Part shown: piece after piece, positions 1 to 10,061 of the stretch
Layout: each line of letters begins with the position of its first letter
How positions within the stretch are numbered: position 1 is the first letter of the stretch
Origin: Ramlibacter aurantiacus
GTDB taxonomy: Bacteria; Pseudomonadota; Gammaproteobacteria; Burkholderiales; Burkholderiaceae_C
Direction: 5' to 3'
NCBI RefSeq assembly: GCF_016722895.1
Contig: NZ_JAEQNA010000004.1
Coordinates: 1-64,000, forward strand
DNA: 64,000 bases
Made by a program: the position numbers and the translations under genes
The notes under the pieces: generated by a model
The model's input: only the letters and a program-made list of their open reading frames with translations
Told to the model about the DNA's origin: nothing
Database searches by the model: none

Positions 1-107
1 CTTCATCTCCAAAGAGCAATGCCCGTGTCTGTTTAACGTCTCCGGCAAACGCCTCGCCACGGGCAGCGGGCTCACCGCAATGCGGCGCCAAAGACCAGTG
101 AATGACC

Positions 108-186
108 AGCGGCGGCCGCGGGGCCGGCTTAGCCGGGCCGCTGGCTGCGCCGCCAGAGGGGGCGGCGGCAAGCGCCGCCTCGGGGG
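108..186 (-). repeat. Dispersed GC-rich palindromic repeat, copy A
   Basis: This lies directly downstream of fusA and contains the core GCCGGCTTAGCCGG followed by a second hairpin, GGCGGCGGCAAGCGCCGCC. The same two-hairpin layout recurs at 30911-30984, 38437-38510 and 41261-41341. Orientation is given relative to the upstream gene fusA. It may act as a transcript-end hairpin, but no T tract follows it. Confidence 0.6.
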
Positions 187-194
187 CGGACCTG

Positions 195-2297
195 TTATTT
201 GGCCCGAGCTGCCACGATCGCCTCGGCGACGTTTCGCGGCGCCTCGGCGTAGTGCTTGAACTCCATCGTGTAAGTGGCACGACCCTGCGACATCGAACGC
301 AGCGTGGTCGAGTAGCCGAACATCTCCGACAGCGGCACTTCCGCCTTGATGGCCTTGCCGCCACCCGGCAGGTCGTCCATGCCTTGGACCATGCCGCGGC
401 GAGACGAGAGGTCGCCCATCACGTTGCCGGCGTAGTCCTCGGGCGTCTCGACTTCCACGGCCATCATCGGCTCGAGGATGACCGGACTGGCCTTGCGAGC
501 GGCCTCTTTGAAGCCGAAGATGGCAGCCATCTTGAACGCCTGCTCGGACGAGTCCACGTCGTGGTAGGAGCCGAAGGTCAGGGTGACCTTCACATCCACG
601 ACGGGATAGCCGGCCAGCACGCCGGTGTTCAGCGCTTCTTCGACGCCCTTCTGCACTGCCGGGATGTACTCGCGCGGGACGACGCCGCCCTTGATGGCGT
701 CGACGAACTCGAAGCCCTTGCCAGCCTCCTGCGGCTCCAGCGAGAAGACGACATGGCCATACTGGCCCTTGCCACCCGACTGGCGGACGAACTTGCCCTC
801 GACGTCGCTGACCGACTTGCGCACGGTCTCGCGGTAGGCCACCTGGGGCTTGCCGACGTTGGCCTCGACGCCGAACTCGCGCTTCATGCGGTCGACGATG
901 ATCTCCAGGTGCAGCTCGCCCATGCCGGCGATGATGGTCTGGCCGGATTCCTCATCGGTGTTCACGCGGAAGGACGGATCCTCCGAAGCCAGGCGGCTGA
1001 GGGCGATACCCATCTTCTCCTGGTCGGCCTTGGACTTCGGCTCCACGGCCTGGCGGATGACCGGCTCGGGGAAGACCATGCGCTCGAGCGTCACGATGGA
1101 GTCGGGATCGCACAGCGTCTCGCCGGTGGTGACATCCTTCAGGCCCACGCACGCGGCGATGTCGCCCGCCCGGATCTCCTCGATCTCCTGGCGGGTGTTG
1201 GCCATCATCTGCACGATTCGGCCGATGCGCTCCTTCCTGCCCTTGACCGAGTTGTAGACCGTGTCGCCCTTGGTCAGCACGCCGGAATAAACGCGCACGA
1301 AGGTCAACTGGCCGACGAACGGGTCGGTCATCAGCTTGAACGCGAGGGCCGAGAACTTCTCGCCATCATCGGCCTTGCGGCTGGTTTCCTGCTCGTTCTC
1401 GTCGGTGCCCGCCACCGGGGGGATGTCCACCGGCGAAGGCAGGAAATCGATCACCGCGTCGAGCATGCGCTGCACGCCCTTGTTCTTGAAGGCGGTGCCG
1501 CACAGCATCGGCTGGATTTCCGTGGCGATGGTGCGAGTGCGCAGGCCGAGCATGATCTCTTCCTCGGAGAGGTCACCCTCCTCGAGGTACTTGTTCATCA
1601 GCTCTTCGCTGGCTTCGGCCGCGGCCTCGACCATCTTTTCGCGCCATTCCTGCGCGGTGTCGGCGAGTTCGGCCGGAACTTCGGCGTAGTCGAACTTCAT
1701 GCCCTGCGAAGCTTCGTCCCAGATGATGGCCTTCATCTTGAGCAGGTCCACCACGCCCTTGAAGTTCTCCTCGGCCCCGATGGGGATCACCACCGGCACG
1801 GGATTGGCCTTCAGGCGCAGCTTCATCTGCTCGTACACCTTGAAGAAGTTGGCGCCGGTGCGGTCCATCTTGTTGACGAACGCCAGTCGCGGCACCTTGT
1901 ACTTGTTGGCCTGGCGCCAGACGGTCTCGGACTGCGGCTGCACGCCGCCGACCGCACAGTAGACCATGCAGGCACCGTCCAGCACGCGCATGGAGCGCTC
2001 CACCTCGATGGTGAAGTCCACGTGGCCGGGGGTGTCGATGATGTTGAAGCGGTGCTCCGGATAGGACAGGTCCATGCCCTTCCAGAAGCAGGTCACGGCG
2101 GCGGACGTGATGGTGATGCCGCGCTCCTGCTCCTGCTCCATCCAGTCGGTCGTGGCAGCGCCGTCGTGCACTTCGCCGAGCTTGTGGTTCACGCCGGTGT
2201 AGAACAGGATGCGCTCGGTGGTGGTGGTCTTGCCGGCGTCGATGTGCGCCGAGATGCCGATGTTCCGATAGCGCTCGATGGGCGTCTTGCGAGCCAT
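195..2297 (-). CDS. fusA: Elongation factor G
   Basis: This is the ribosomal translocation GTPase, 700 residues and full length for the family. The G1 motif AHIDAGKTT is at residues 17-25, the G3 motif DTPGHVDF at 88-95 and the G4 motif NKMD at 142-145. It is the third gene of an rpsL-rpsG-fusA (str) operon on the minus strand, 71 bases after rpsG. The ATG at 2297 opens the conserved N-terminus [15 protein letters not shown]. No tuf start is visible in the 194 bases downstream, so the usual fusA-tuf linkage is either broken here or the gap is unusually long. Confidence 0.98.
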   Translation of the reverse strand: MARKTPIERYRNIGISAHIDAGKTTTTERILFYTGVNHKLGEVHDGAATTDWMEQEQERGITITSAAVTCFWKGMDLSYPEHRFNIIDTPGHVDFTIEVERSMRVLDGACMVYCAVGGVQPQSETVWRQANKYKVPRLAFVNKMDRTGANFFKVYEQMKLRLKANPVPVVIPIGAEENFKGVVDLLKMKAIIWDEASQGMKFDYAEVPAELADTAQEWREKMVEAAAEASEELMNKYLEEGDLSEEEIMLGLRTRTIATEIQPMLCGTAFKNKGVQRMLDAVIDFLPSPVDIPPVAGTDENEQETSRKADDGEKFSALAFKLMTDPFVGQLTFVRVYSGVLTKGDTVYNSVKGRKERIGRIVQMMANTRQEIEEIRAGDIAACVGLKDVTTGETLCDPDSIVTLERMVFPEPVIRQAVEPKSKADQEKMGIALSRLASEDPSFRVNTDEESGQTIIAGMGELHLEIIVDRMKREFGVEANVGKPQVAYRETVRKSVSDVEGKFVRQSGGKGQYGHVVFSLEPQEAGKGFEFVDAIKGGVVPREYIPAVQKGVEEALNTGVLAGYPVVDVKVTLTFGSYHDVDSSEQAFKMAAIFGFKEAARKASPVILEPMMAVEVETPEDYAGNVMGDLSSRRGMVQGMDDLPGGGKAIKAEVPLSEMFGYSTTLRSMSQGRATYTMEFKHYAEAPRNVAEAIVAARAK

Positions 2298-2322
2298 GAT
2301 GGGTCTCTTTCGTTAACGGATT

Positions 2323-2345
2323 CGGGCCCGCTCGTGGCGGGCCCG
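2323..2345 (-). promoter_or_regulatory. rpsG-fusA intercistronic hairpin
   Basis: There is a perfect 9-bp inverted repeat, CGGGCCCGC (2323-2331) and GCGGGCCCG (2337-2345), with a 5-base loop. It lies between the rpsG stop and the fusA start of the same operon. No T tract follows, so it looks like an RNA stability or translational element rather than a terminator. The role is inferred. Confidence 0.4.
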
Positions 2346-2368
2346 CTTTCCAGGGAGGGAGGAGGTGC

Positions 2369-2842
2369 TTAGAAGCGGAAGTGGCTGAAGGCCTTGTTGG
2401 CCTCGGCCATGCGGTGCACTTCGTCGCGCTTCTTCATGGCACCGCCACGGCCTTCGGTGGCCTCCATGAGTTCGTTGGCCAGCCGCATGGCCATCGACTT
2501 CTCGCCGCGCTTTTTGGCGGCTTCCTTGATCCAGCGCATCGACAACGCCAGGCGCCGCACCGGACGGACCTCGACGGGCACCTGGTAGTTGGCACCACCC
2601 ACGCGGCGAGACTTGACCTCGACCATGGGCTTGACGTTATTGATGGCGATGGTGAAGGCTTCCACCGGGTCTTTGCCCGGGTTCTTCTTCTCGATCTGCT
2701 CGAGCGCGCCGTAGACGATGCGCTCGGCCACCGCCTTCTTGCCGCCTTGCATGATGACGTTCATGAATTTGGCGAGCTCGACATTGCCGAACTTGGGATC
2801 CGGCAGGATTTCACGTTTAGGGACTTCGCGACGACGTGGCAT
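2369..2842 (-). CDS. rpsG: 30S ribosomal protein S7
   Basis: This is the primary 16S rRNA 3'-domain binder that nucleates assembly of the 30S head. It has 157 residues, close to the usual bacterial length. The N-terminus is [20 protein letters not shown], and the conserved ALSMRWI segment near residue 100 is typical of S7. It follows rpsL after about 160 bases and precedes fusA, the standard str operon order. In enterobacteria S7 represses this operon by binding the rpsL-rpsG gap; whether that holds here is not shown. Confidence 0.98.
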   Translation of the reverse strand: MPRRREVPKREILPDPKFGNVELAKFMNVIMQGGKKAVAERIVYGALEQIEKKNPGKDPVEAFTIAINNVKPMVEVKSRRVGGANYQVPVEVRPVRRLALSMRWIKEAAKKRGEKSMAMRLANELMEATEGRGGAMKKRDEVHRMAEANKAFSHFRF

Positions 2843-3004
2843 TTCTTACCTCTTCAATTGCTTCAGTTGGTACGCGCGACTGCGCGACCTCGAGAGCCAA
2901 TCGGACTCTCACTTACTCGACCCGCAGGCGGCGCCTGCTGAAGGGTCACTTCGCCGGATCGGCCTGCCAAGGCTGATGCGGCACCGATGGGAAACCGAAA
3001 ACGA

Positions 3005-3382
3005 TCAGGCCTTCTTCGGCCGCTTGGCACCGTACTTCGAGCGGGACTGCTTGCGGTCCTTGACCCCTTGCAGGTCGAGCGAGCCACGGACGATGTGGTA
3101 GCGCACACCGGGTAGGTCCTTGACCCGGCCGCCGCGCACCAGCACCACCGAGTGCTCCTGCAGGTTGTGGCCTTCACCGCCGATGTAGGAGATGACCTCG
3201 AAGCCGTTGGTCAAGCGTACCTTGGCGACCTTGCGAAGCGCCGAGTTCGGCTTCTTCGGGGTCGTGGTGTACACCCGGGTGCATACGCCGCGGCGCTGCG
3301 GGGAGTTCTGCATCGCGGGGCTCTTGGATTTGGTCTTCTCGACCTCCCGGCCCTGACGCACGAGTTGGTTGATGGTTGGCAT
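3005..3382 (-). CDS. rpsL: 30S ribosomal protein S12
   Basis: This is the decoding-centre protein of the small subunit, 125 residues. The start is the ATG at 3382 ([12 protein letters not shown]), which matches S12 proteins; a longer open frame runs upstream but lacks the conserved start. The loop KKPNSALRK contains the lysine classically altered in streptomycin resistance and appears wild type, and [10 protein letters not shown] carries the second resistance region, also unremarkable. It is the first gene of the str operon, with its own promoter candidate between it and dacC. Confidence 0.98.
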   Translation of the reverse strand: MPTINQLVRQGREVEKTKSKSPAMQNSPQRRGVCTRVYTTTPKKPNSALRKVAKVRLTNGFEVISYIGGEGHNLQEHSVVLVRGGRVKDLPGVRYHIVRGSLDLQGVKDRKQSRSKYGAKRPKKA

Positions 3383-3415
3383 GAAGGAAAACGTCCCTAA
3401 ACGTTCGTGAAACGG

Positions 3416-3443
3416 AAAAAAGATGGGCCGCTTTGCCGCGGCC
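3416..3443 (-). promoter_or_regulatory. Terminator-like hairpin in the rpsL leader
   Basis: On the minus strand GGCCGC (3443-3438) pairs with GCGGCC (3431-3426), and four bases later come six T residues (3421-3416). It sits between the rpsL promoter candidate and the rpsL ATG, about 34 bases before the start. It could be an attenuator of the str operon or could stop read-through from dacC. The stem is only 6 bp, so strength is uncertain. Confidence 0.4.
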
Positions 3444-3483
3444 ACGCGCAGATTCCCCGCCCCAATTGCGGGAAAAGCCCGCC

Positions 3484-3513
3484 AGTATAGCCCGCGTCAG
3501 CCTGGGCCACCAA
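3484..3513 (-). promoter_or_regulatory. Candidate sigma70 promoter for rpsL-rpsG-fusA
   Basis: On the minus strand TTGGTG (3513-3508) is followed 18 bases later by TATACT (3489-3484). The -10 box is good and the -35 box is weak. It lies just past the end of dacC and about 100 bases before rpsL, giving the str operon its own start. Confidence 0.45.
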
Positions 3514-3545
3514 AGTGCAGGGCTTCCCCAGGCAGCGGGTCCAGG

Positions 3546-4703
3546 CTACTTGATCCAGAGGCGCAAGGCGTCCCAGGCACGGCCCAGCACCCCGGCTTCG
3601 GCAACCGGCTCGAGCGCGAGCAAGGGCAGCTCCAGCAGCGGCTGGTCAGCCGACAGCACCTTGAGCGTGCCCACCGTCTGACCCTTGGTCAACGGCGCCA
3701 CCAGGGGTTCAGGCCGCACGACCTCGGTCTTGAGCTTGCCGGCCGTGCCGGCCGGCACTGCCACGACAATCGGCTGCGTCCGGCCCAGTTTGACCGTACG
3801 CTGCGTGCCTTTCCAGATGTCCGGCGTCACGACCGCCTGGTTGGCGTCGAACAGCTTCACCGCCTCGAAGGCCGTATAGCCCCAGTTCAGCAGCTTTTGT
3901 GATTCGTTGGCACGGGCGTTTTCGCTGGTGGCACCCAGGACAACCGACAGCAGGCGCCGCTGACCGAGGTTTGGAAACTCGCGCTTGGCGGTGGCGATCA
4001 GGCAGTAGCCCGCGGCGTCCGTATGCCCGGTCTTGAGGCCGTCCACGGTGGGATCGCGAAACAACAGCGTGTTGCGGTTCGTGTCGTTGGCGGCCGGGGT
4101 GCCTTCATAGCGGTACTTCTTGATGCTGTAGTAGCCGACGTAGTCGGGGAAGTCCTGCATCAGCCGCGAAGCCAGGATGCCCAGGTCCCGCGCGGTGGTG
4201 GTGTGGCCCGGGCTGGTCAGGCCCTCCGGGTTGCGGTAGCTGGTCGAGCGCATCCCCAGCGCCTTGGCCTGGTCGTTCATCAGTTCGACGAACCGCTCCA
4301 CGGTACCGGCCACGCCCTCTGCCAAGGCCACGGTCGCGTCGTTGCCCGACTGCACGATCATGCCCTTGATGAGATCCTCCACCGGCACCTGCATCTTCGG
4401 ATCGATGAACATGCGCGAGCCCGGCATTTTCCAGGCGCGCTGACTGACCGGCAACTTCTGCTGCAGGTCGATCTTCTTGGCCTTGAGGGCGTCGAAGACG
4501 ATGTACGCCGTCATCAGCTTGGTGAGCGAAGCCGGCTCGACCGGCGTGTCGATCTCCCGCCCCGCGAGGATCTGGTTGGCCGTGATATCGAGCACCAGGT
4601 AACTGCGGGCCGCCACCTCGGGCGGCTGCGGCGCCTGGGCGTGCGCGAACAGGCAGAAGAAAGCGAGCAGTGGCGCGACCAGCGCCCGGGTTAGTCGGTT
4701 CAT
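3546..4703 (-). CDS. dacC: D-alanyl-D-alanine carboxypeptidase (PBP5/6 type)
   Basis: This periplasmic serine peptidase trims the terminal D-Ala from peptidoglycan pentapeptides. It has 385 residues with an N-terminal signal peptide ending near FAHAQA (residue 24). The three penicillin-binding motifs are present: S59-L-T-K62, S119-G-N121 and K224-T-G226. The C-terminal third fits the PBP5_C beta domain, and the protein ends in an amphipathic stretch (WDALRLWIK) typical of the membrane anchor. It follows the alpha/beta hydrolase by 19 bases, so it is probably co-transcribed. Immediately upstream is a run of eight C residues instead of a purine-rich ribosome site. The symbol could equally be dacA. 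Confidence 0.93.
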   Translation of the reverse strand: MNRLTRALVAPLLAFFCLFAHAQAPQPPEVAARSYLVLDITANQILAGREIDTPVEPASLTKLMTAYIVFDALKAKKIDLQQKLPVSQRAWKMPGSRMFIDPKMQVPVEDLIKGMIVQSGNDATVALAEGVAGTVERFVELMNDQAKALGMRSTSYRNPEGLTSPGHTTTARDLGILASRLMQDFPDYVGYYSIKKYRYEGTPAANDTNRNTLLFRDPTVDGLKTGHTDAAGYCLIATAKREFPNLGQRRLLSVVLGATSENARANESQKLLNWGYTAFEAVKLFDANQAVVTPDIWKGTQRTVKLGRTQPIVVAVPAGTAGKLKTEVVRPEPLVAPLTKGQTVGTLKVLSADQPLLELPLLALEPVAEAGVLGRAWDALRLWIK

Positions 4704-4722
4704 GCGTCAGGGGGGGGAGGAT

Positions 4723-5349
4723 TCAACGAAGGTGCCGGAGCACCAAGCTCTTCAAGAGCGGCAATTGTCCGTGAAAGAAGTGCTCGACCGCCGGAACGAC
4801 CGTAACGGGTAGTGTCTGTGGCCTGGCCCAATCGAGCACCGACGACAGCGGCACCGTCTCGTCCATTTCGCCGTGGATCACCAGCGTGCGCTCGTGCAGT
4901 TCCGGGGGCAGCGTCGCCACCGTGAAGCGCGAAGCCGCTGTGCCCACCAACACCAGGCGTTCCACCGACCGGTCGGGCCAGAGCTTGGCGACCACGTGGC
5001 TGGTGACGAATGCGCCGAAGGAGAACCCCGCGAGTGCCAATGGCCCGTCGGGGGCGACGGCCTCGATGACGGCCTCCATGTCCAGCGCCTCTCCCCGGCC
5101 CTGGTCGTGTTCGCCGGCCGTCCCGCCGACGCCTCGGAAATTGAACCGGATGCTGCTCCAGCCGGCCTGGACGAACGCCCGCGCCAGCGTCTGCACGACC
5201 TTGTTGTCCAGCGTGCCGCCATACAGCGGGTGCGGGTGGGCGATGACGGCGACTCCCCGACGGGCGACCCCGTCCAGGGGGTCGTCTCGCACCACCTCGA
5301 TCGCCCCGCCCGGTCCGGCCACCGACAGGCGCTGGGTACGCGGGTTCAC
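4723..5349 (-). CDS. Alpha/beta hydrolase (COG2945-like)
   Basis: This is a small serine hydrolase of unknown substrate, 208 residues from a GTG start at 5349. The open frame extends further upstream, but that part overlaps the ferredoxin gene and has no family similarity; the GTG begins two bases after the ferredoxin stop, which suggests translational coupling. Motifs are HPHPLYGG near residue 38, the nucleophile elbow GFSFG near 112, the acid strand HGEMDETVP and the catalytic-histidine region EHFFHG near the C-terminus. There is no signal peptide, so it is likely cytoplasmic. Confidence 0.85.
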   Translation of the reverse strand: MNPRTQRLSVAGPGGAIEVVRDDPLDGVARRGVAVIAHPHPLYGGTLDNKVVQTLARAFVQAGWSSIRFNFRGVGGTAGEHDQGRGEALDMEAVIEAVAPDGPLALAGFSFGAFVTSHVVAKLWPDRSVERLVLVGTAASRFTVATLPPELHERTLVIHGEMDETVPLSSVLDWARPQTLPVTVVPAVEHFFHGQLPLLKSLVLRHLR

Positions 5350-5351
5350 GA

Positions 5352-5675
5352 TCAGCGCCCCAGGTGCGGCGGCGTGAGCAGGCGCTCGACCACCTTGCCA
5401 TCGCGCAAGTGCGACTCGACGATCTCGTCGATATCCTGCCGGTCGACATAGCTGTACCAGACCCCTTCGGGGTACACCACCGCGACCGGTCCGCCCGCGC
5501 ACCGGTCGAGGCATCCGGCCTTGTTCACGCGTACCTGCCCGGGGCCGGCGAGCCCCTTGGCCTTCACCTGCGCCTTGCAGTGGTCGAACGCCTGCTGGGC
5601 ATCGTGCTGCGCGCAGCAGTTCTCACCGTTGCTGCGCTGGTTGAGACAGAAGAAGATGTGGTGCTTGTAATACAT
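5352..5675 (-). CDS. Thioredoxin-like [2Fe-2S] ferredoxin
   Basis: This is a 107-residue protein starting MYYKHHIFFCLNQR. Cysteines occur at FFCLNQR, ENCCAQ and GCLDRCAGGP, the pattern of the thioredoxin-fold 2Fe-2S ferredoxin family. It probably carries electrons in the cytoplasm; its partner is unknown. The start at 5675 is preferred over an upstream ATG because the conserved segment begins here. It lies between a VanZ-family gene and an alpha/beta hydrolase in what appears to be one minus-strand operon running from the hemJ-like gene to dacC. Confidence 0.85.
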   Translation of the reverse strand: MYYKHHIFFCLNQRSNGENCCAQHDAQQAFDHCKAQVKAKGLAGPGQVRVNKAGCLDRCAGGPVAVVYPEGVWYSYVDRQDIDEIVESHLRDGKVVERLLTPPHLGR

Positions 5676-5700
5676 CGGCGTGCTCGCAGGGAGCCGGCGA

Positions 5701-6882
5701 TTATCGGGCAGGGGGTGTGCCATCCGTGGCTGCCGCACGAGCCGGCCCTTCGTCCCGTGCGCTCATGTTCGCGTCGCCTTCGGGCCGCGACAGCCGTCGC
5801 AGCACATACGCCAGCACGGCGAACGGCCAGAGCCACCCCAGCCATTGGGCCAGTCCGTTGAAGCGGATGAAGCGCCCCTGCTCCCAGGTGCTCAGGGTGT
5901 CGGCGAAGTAGGCGCTCGCCGGTGCCTGGTTCAAGATGCTCAGGTGCACCACGAGCGCCACCAGCAGCAGGGCCGCGCAGCCGCGCCGTGGCATCGGGAG
6001 CAACAGCAGCGCCAGCAGCAACCCCAACAGGAGTCCCACGCGCACCGGATCGCTGATCCAGGCCCAGGCGTGCAGCGGGCCCCAGCTCAACGCGGCCGAC
6101 AGGGCCGTGACGCACACGCCGGCGGTGACGGCCGCCGCGGCCATGGCAGCCCGCCGACCCACCGAGGGCATGACCGAGTACGCCAGCAGGCAGGGCACCA
6201 ACGCGCCGAGAGCAACGCAAAGGAGTTCGGCCGCCGGCACCAGCGGCTGCAGTTCCATCTCGCGGACCGGCAGCCACTCCAGGAAGGGGGTGTCCAGCAG
6301 CCAGCCGGCCAACCCGTTCTCCAGCCGCTCCAGCACCTGCCCCAGCCCGAACGGGACGGCGGCCGGAAACAAGAGGGCGAATGGCCACAGGGCCAGCAGC
6401 GCCAGCGCCCCCCGCGAATTGGCCACGAACCAGCGCGCTCGAAACCGCGACCAGTGGTCGATGGCGCCGAACCGCTCCAGCCCGACCGCCAGTGCCGCGC
6501 CGCCCAGCGTGCCCGCTGCGTTCAAGCCCCAGTCCACATTCGAGGGAACGCGGGCTGGCAGGTAGGTCTGCAGCGCCTCCATGGCCAGGGACAGGGCAGA
6601 ACCGGCGGCTGTCGCCAGCAGCAGCGCCCGTGCCGGGTGGACCGCCGGCACGGCAAAGCCCCGCAGCCACGTCAAGGCCAGCAGGAAACCGAGCGGGGCA
6701 TACCCTGCCACATTGGCCGCCACGTCGAACCCGGTCCACCAGCGCGGCCACGGGCTGCGCATGAAAGCCCAGGCTGAGATCCCCTGGTCCCGCCAACCTT
6801 CGAACGGATACAGGCTGGCATAAACGATCAGGAGCACGTACGCCTGGGCCAGAGGCCAGGCCGAGGTCTTGTGATCGCCCAC
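5701..6882 (-). CDS. VanZ-family integral membrane protein
   Basis: This is a 393-residue protein with about ten hydrophobic segments. The first 120 residues resemble the VanZ domain (AYVLLIVYASLYPFEGWR, then DVAANVAGYAPLGFLLAL). The rest is a polytopic membrane region of unknown function. Translation starts with GTG one base after the stop of the hemJ-like gene, pointing to coupling. VanZ itself is linked to teicoplanin resistance, but family members in proteobacteria have no established role. Confidence 0.75.
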   Translation of the reverse strand: MGDHKTSAWPLAQAYVLLIVYASLYPFEGWRDQGISAWAFMRSPWPRWWTGFDVAANVAGYAPLGFLLALTWLRGFAVPAVHPARALLLATAAGSALSLAMEALQTYLPARVPSNVDWGLNAAGTLGGAALAVGLERFGAIDHWSRFRARWFVANSRGALALLALWPFALLFPAAVPFGLGQVLERLENGLAGWLLDTPFLEWLPVREMELQPLVPAAELLCVALGALVPCLLAYSVMPSVGRRAAMAAAAVTAGVCVTALSAALSWGPLHAWAWISDPVRVGLLLGLLLALLLLPMPRRGCAALLLVALVVHLSILNQAPASAYFADTLSTWEQGRFIRFNGLAQWLGWLWPFAVLAYVLRRLSRPEGDANMSARDEGPARAAATDGTPPAR

Positions 6883-6883
6883 G

Positions 6884-7312
6884 TCAGAAAGGCTTGACGA
6901 CGGCGAAGATGACGGCGGCGGTCAGGAGCAGCACCGGCGCCTCGTTGAACCACCGATACCAGACGTGGCTGCGCGTGTTGCCCCCGGCCAGGAAGCCCCG
7001 CAGCAGCACGCCACAGGCATGGTGATAACCCAGCGTGAGCACTGCGACGGCGAGTTTGGCGTGCAGCCAGCCGTTGCCCGGTCCGCGTCCGACGCCGTAC
7101 CCCAGCCACAGCCACAGCCCCAGTCCGAGGGCAGGAATGGCCAGCAGGGTGGTGAAGCGCATGAGCTTGCGAGCCATCAGCAACAGGCGCTCACGCTCCG
7201 CGATCGAGCCAGGCTCGACCATGGCCAGGTTCACGAAAATGCGCGGCAGGTAGAACAAGCCGGCGAACCAGCTGGCGATGAAAACGATATGGAAGGCCTT
7301 GACCCAGAGCAT
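6884..7312 (-). CDS. HemJ/CopD-like membrane protein (possible protoporphyrinogen oxidase)
   Basis: This is a small polytopic membrane protein, 142 residues from the ATG at 7312. An upstream TTG in frame overlaps the terminator and is unlikely. It begins MLWVKAFHIVFIASWFAGLF, with the conserved histidine of the HemJ/UPF0093 family, followed by three or four hydrophobic segments. HemJ oxidises protoporphyrinogen IX to protoporphyrin IX. The neighbouring divergent hemB makes that role plausible. It could instead be an uncharacterised CopD-like protein. An intrinsic terminator sits only 22 bases before the ATG. Confidence 0.75.
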   Translation of the reverse strand: MLWVKAFHIVFIASWFAGLFYLPRIFVNLAMVEPGSIAERERLLLMARKLMRFTTLLAIPALGLGLWLWLGYGVGRGPGNGWLHAKLAVAVLTLGYHHACGVLLRGFLAGGNTRSHVWYRWFNEAPVLLLTAAVIFAVVKPF

Positions 7313-7334
7313 GCGAGAAGCGGTTGCAGCACCC

Positions 7335-7363
7335 AAAAAAAACCCCGGCTATCGAGCCGGGGT
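7335..7363 (-). terminator. Intrinsic terminator immediately upstream of the hemJ-like gene
   Basis: On the minus strand a perfect 9-bp stem (7363-7355 with 7350-7342, loop CGAT) is followed by eight T residues (7342-7335). It is oriented to stop transcription entering the hemJ-like gene and leaves no room for another promoter before that gene. It therefore looks like a leader attenuator or the end of a small RNA. Confidence 0.75.
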
Positions 7364-8568
<1,205 letters not shown>

Positions 8569-8589
8569 CGCAGGCCGCCGTCAGGCGGC

Positions 8590-9273
8590 TCAGGCGACGT
8601 GCCGGCCAAAGAACGCCAGCGTGCGTTCGCGGGCGAGTCGCGCGGCTTCGGCGTCGTAGGCGCCGCGCTGGTCGCAGTTGAAGCCGTGGTTGGCGTGGTA
8701 GATGTGGACCTCCACTTTCGGATGCGCCTTCTTGAACGCCTCCACCCCGTCGAGCGGGATGTGCTGGTCCTGGTCCCCGAAGTGCGCAATCACAGGCACC
8801 TGCGGCTGGCGGGCCGTTTCTTCCGGCGTCGTGACGCCGCCGCCGTAGTACACGGCCGCAGCAGACAAGCCCTTCAGCATGCAGGCTGCACGCCAGCTCA
8901 GGAGGCCGCCCCAGCAGTAGCCGACGATGCCGACCTTGCCGGCCTGCGCCCCGTGGTCGATCGCGGCCTGGATGTCCTGCAGCACGCCGGGTGCGGGTAG
9001 TGCCTCGACAGCGCCCTTGAGCGCGAACCCGGCCTTCATGTCACCCTCCGCGTAGCCAAGTTCCACATCCGGCTTGACCCGGTGGAAGGTCGACGGCGCC
9101 ACGGCCAGGTAGCCCTCGGCCGCGTAGCCATCGGCCACCGAGCGGATATGCGAGTTGACGCCGAAGATCTCCTGCAGCACCACCACCGCGCCGCGTGGCG
9201 CGCCCGCGGGCCGCGCCACGTAGGCCGGCACGGATTGGCCGTCGGCCGCCTTGAGGTCGATGAATTCACCCAT
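8590..9273 (-). CDS. Dienelactone hydrolase family protein
   Basis: This is a cytoplasmic cysteine-dependent alpha/beta hydrolase of 227 residues. It shows the nucleophile motif GYCWGG near residue 120, the acid in FGDQDQHIP and the histidine in ANHGFNC, the triad of carboxymethylenebutenolidase-like enzymes. The start at 9273 (MGEFIDLKAADG) has a good site (AAGGAGA) nearby; upstream in-frame sequence lies within the preceding gene. It overlaps the isomerase gene stop by 8 bases, so the two are translationally coupled. The true substrate is unknown. Confidence 0.9.
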   Translation of the reverse strand: MGEFIDLKAADGQSVPAYVARPAGAPRGAVVVLQEIFGVNSHIRSVADGYAAEGYLAVAPSTFHRVKPDVELGYAEGDMKAGFALKGAVEALPAPGVLQDIQAAIDHGAQAGKVGIVGYCWGGLLSWRAACMLKGLSAAAVYYGGGVTTPEETARQPQVPVIAHFGDQDQHIPLDGVEAFKKAHPKVEVHIYHANHGFNCDQRGAYDAEAARLARERTLAFFGRHVA

Positions 9274-9895
9274 TTGCTTTCTCCTTGTGGTTGCGGTTGC
9301 TTCGTAGCCGATGAGCCAGCAGCTCGAGCCGGTCCTGGCCCCAGAAAATCTCGCCGTCGAACACATAGCTCGGCGCGCCGAATACCCCGGTATCGATGGC
9401 CTCGCGCGTGTTTTCGTCATAGCGCTGCATCACGGATTCTTCGCGTGACTGGTCAAGCCGCTCGGTCGGAAGTCCGTTCTCCTGCAGCACCGCCGACAGC
9501 ACCGCCGGATCCGAAATGTCGCGCTCCTGCACCCACGTGGCGGCGAGCAGCGCGCCGGTCAGGCGCATCGCGGCAGCGGTGCCATCGTGCTGGTCGCACG
9601 CGATGATGAGCCGCGCCGCCTCATCGGCCGGCACGGGAAAGTGCTTGGGCTGCGGGTTCAGCGGCATTCCCAGGTAATCGGCGAAGCGCTTGAGCTCAAG
9701 CAGCCGATACGCCTGCCGCTGCGGCGCACGCTTGGCCAGCGGCAAACCGCCCGACACCGGGAAGACTCGGCCCAGGTCCATCGGCATCAGCCGGATCGTC
9801 GCTCCTTCCTGGCGCGCCAGGTCGGCAAAACGAGCATGGCCGAGATAGGTCCAGGGACTCACCGGCGCGAAGAAATAGTCGATGCGAAAGCTCAA
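9266..9895 (-). CDS. 2-hydroxychromene-2-carboxylate isomerase-like (DsbA-fold) protein
   Basis: This is a 209-residue DsbA/GST-kappa-fold protein. It begins LSFRIDYFFAPVSPWTYLGH; the serine in the APVSPW motif takes the place of the redox cysteine, as in the isomerases of naphthalene degradation. The C-terminal GVFGAPSYVFDGEIFWGQDR is the family hallmark. The start is taken as TTG at 9895 because AGGAGA lies seven bases upstream and the family N-terminus begins there; no ATG fits. Linkage to a dienelactone hydrolase suggests a shared ring-cleavage or detoxification role, which remains inference. Confidence 0.88.
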   Translation of the reverse strand: MSFRIDYFFAPVSPWTYLGHARFADLARQEGATIRLMPMDLGRVFPVSGGLPLAKRAPQRQAYRLLELKRFADYLGMPLNPQPKHFPVPADEAARLIIACDQHDGTAAAMRLTGALLAATWVQERDISDPAVLSAVLQENGLPTERLDQSREESVMQRYDENTREAIDTGVFGAPSYVFDGEIFWGQDRLELLAHRLRSNRNHKEKANG

Positions 9896-10014
9896 CGGTG
9901 TCTCCTGCGTGTGTTCGATTCGGAGGCGAAGCTTATCCGCCCCGCGAACCAGGCAGGCACAGCCGGGGATCGACGGCCATCGGCCATCGACGTCCGCGTG
10001 GACGCCGGCTCGAG

Positions 10015-10058
10015 AAAAGCGGCCGCTCGGCGGGGCCTTCAAGGCCCGCCGGCGAGCG
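10015..10058 (-). terminator. Probable terminator after the GNAT gene
   Basis: A long GC hairpin (arms CGCTCG at 10024-10029 and CGAGCG at 10053-10058, with an inner GGGCCTT/AAGGCCC stem) is followed on the minus strand by four T residues (10018-10015). It ends the methyltransferase-GNAT transcript. Confidence 0.5.
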
Positions 10059-10061
10059 CCT

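Noticed and set aside
102-2372. 756-residue plus-strand open frame over fusA
   Set aside because: It is antisense to EF-G, low in complexity and without any recognised motif; such long shadow frames are expected at this GC content.
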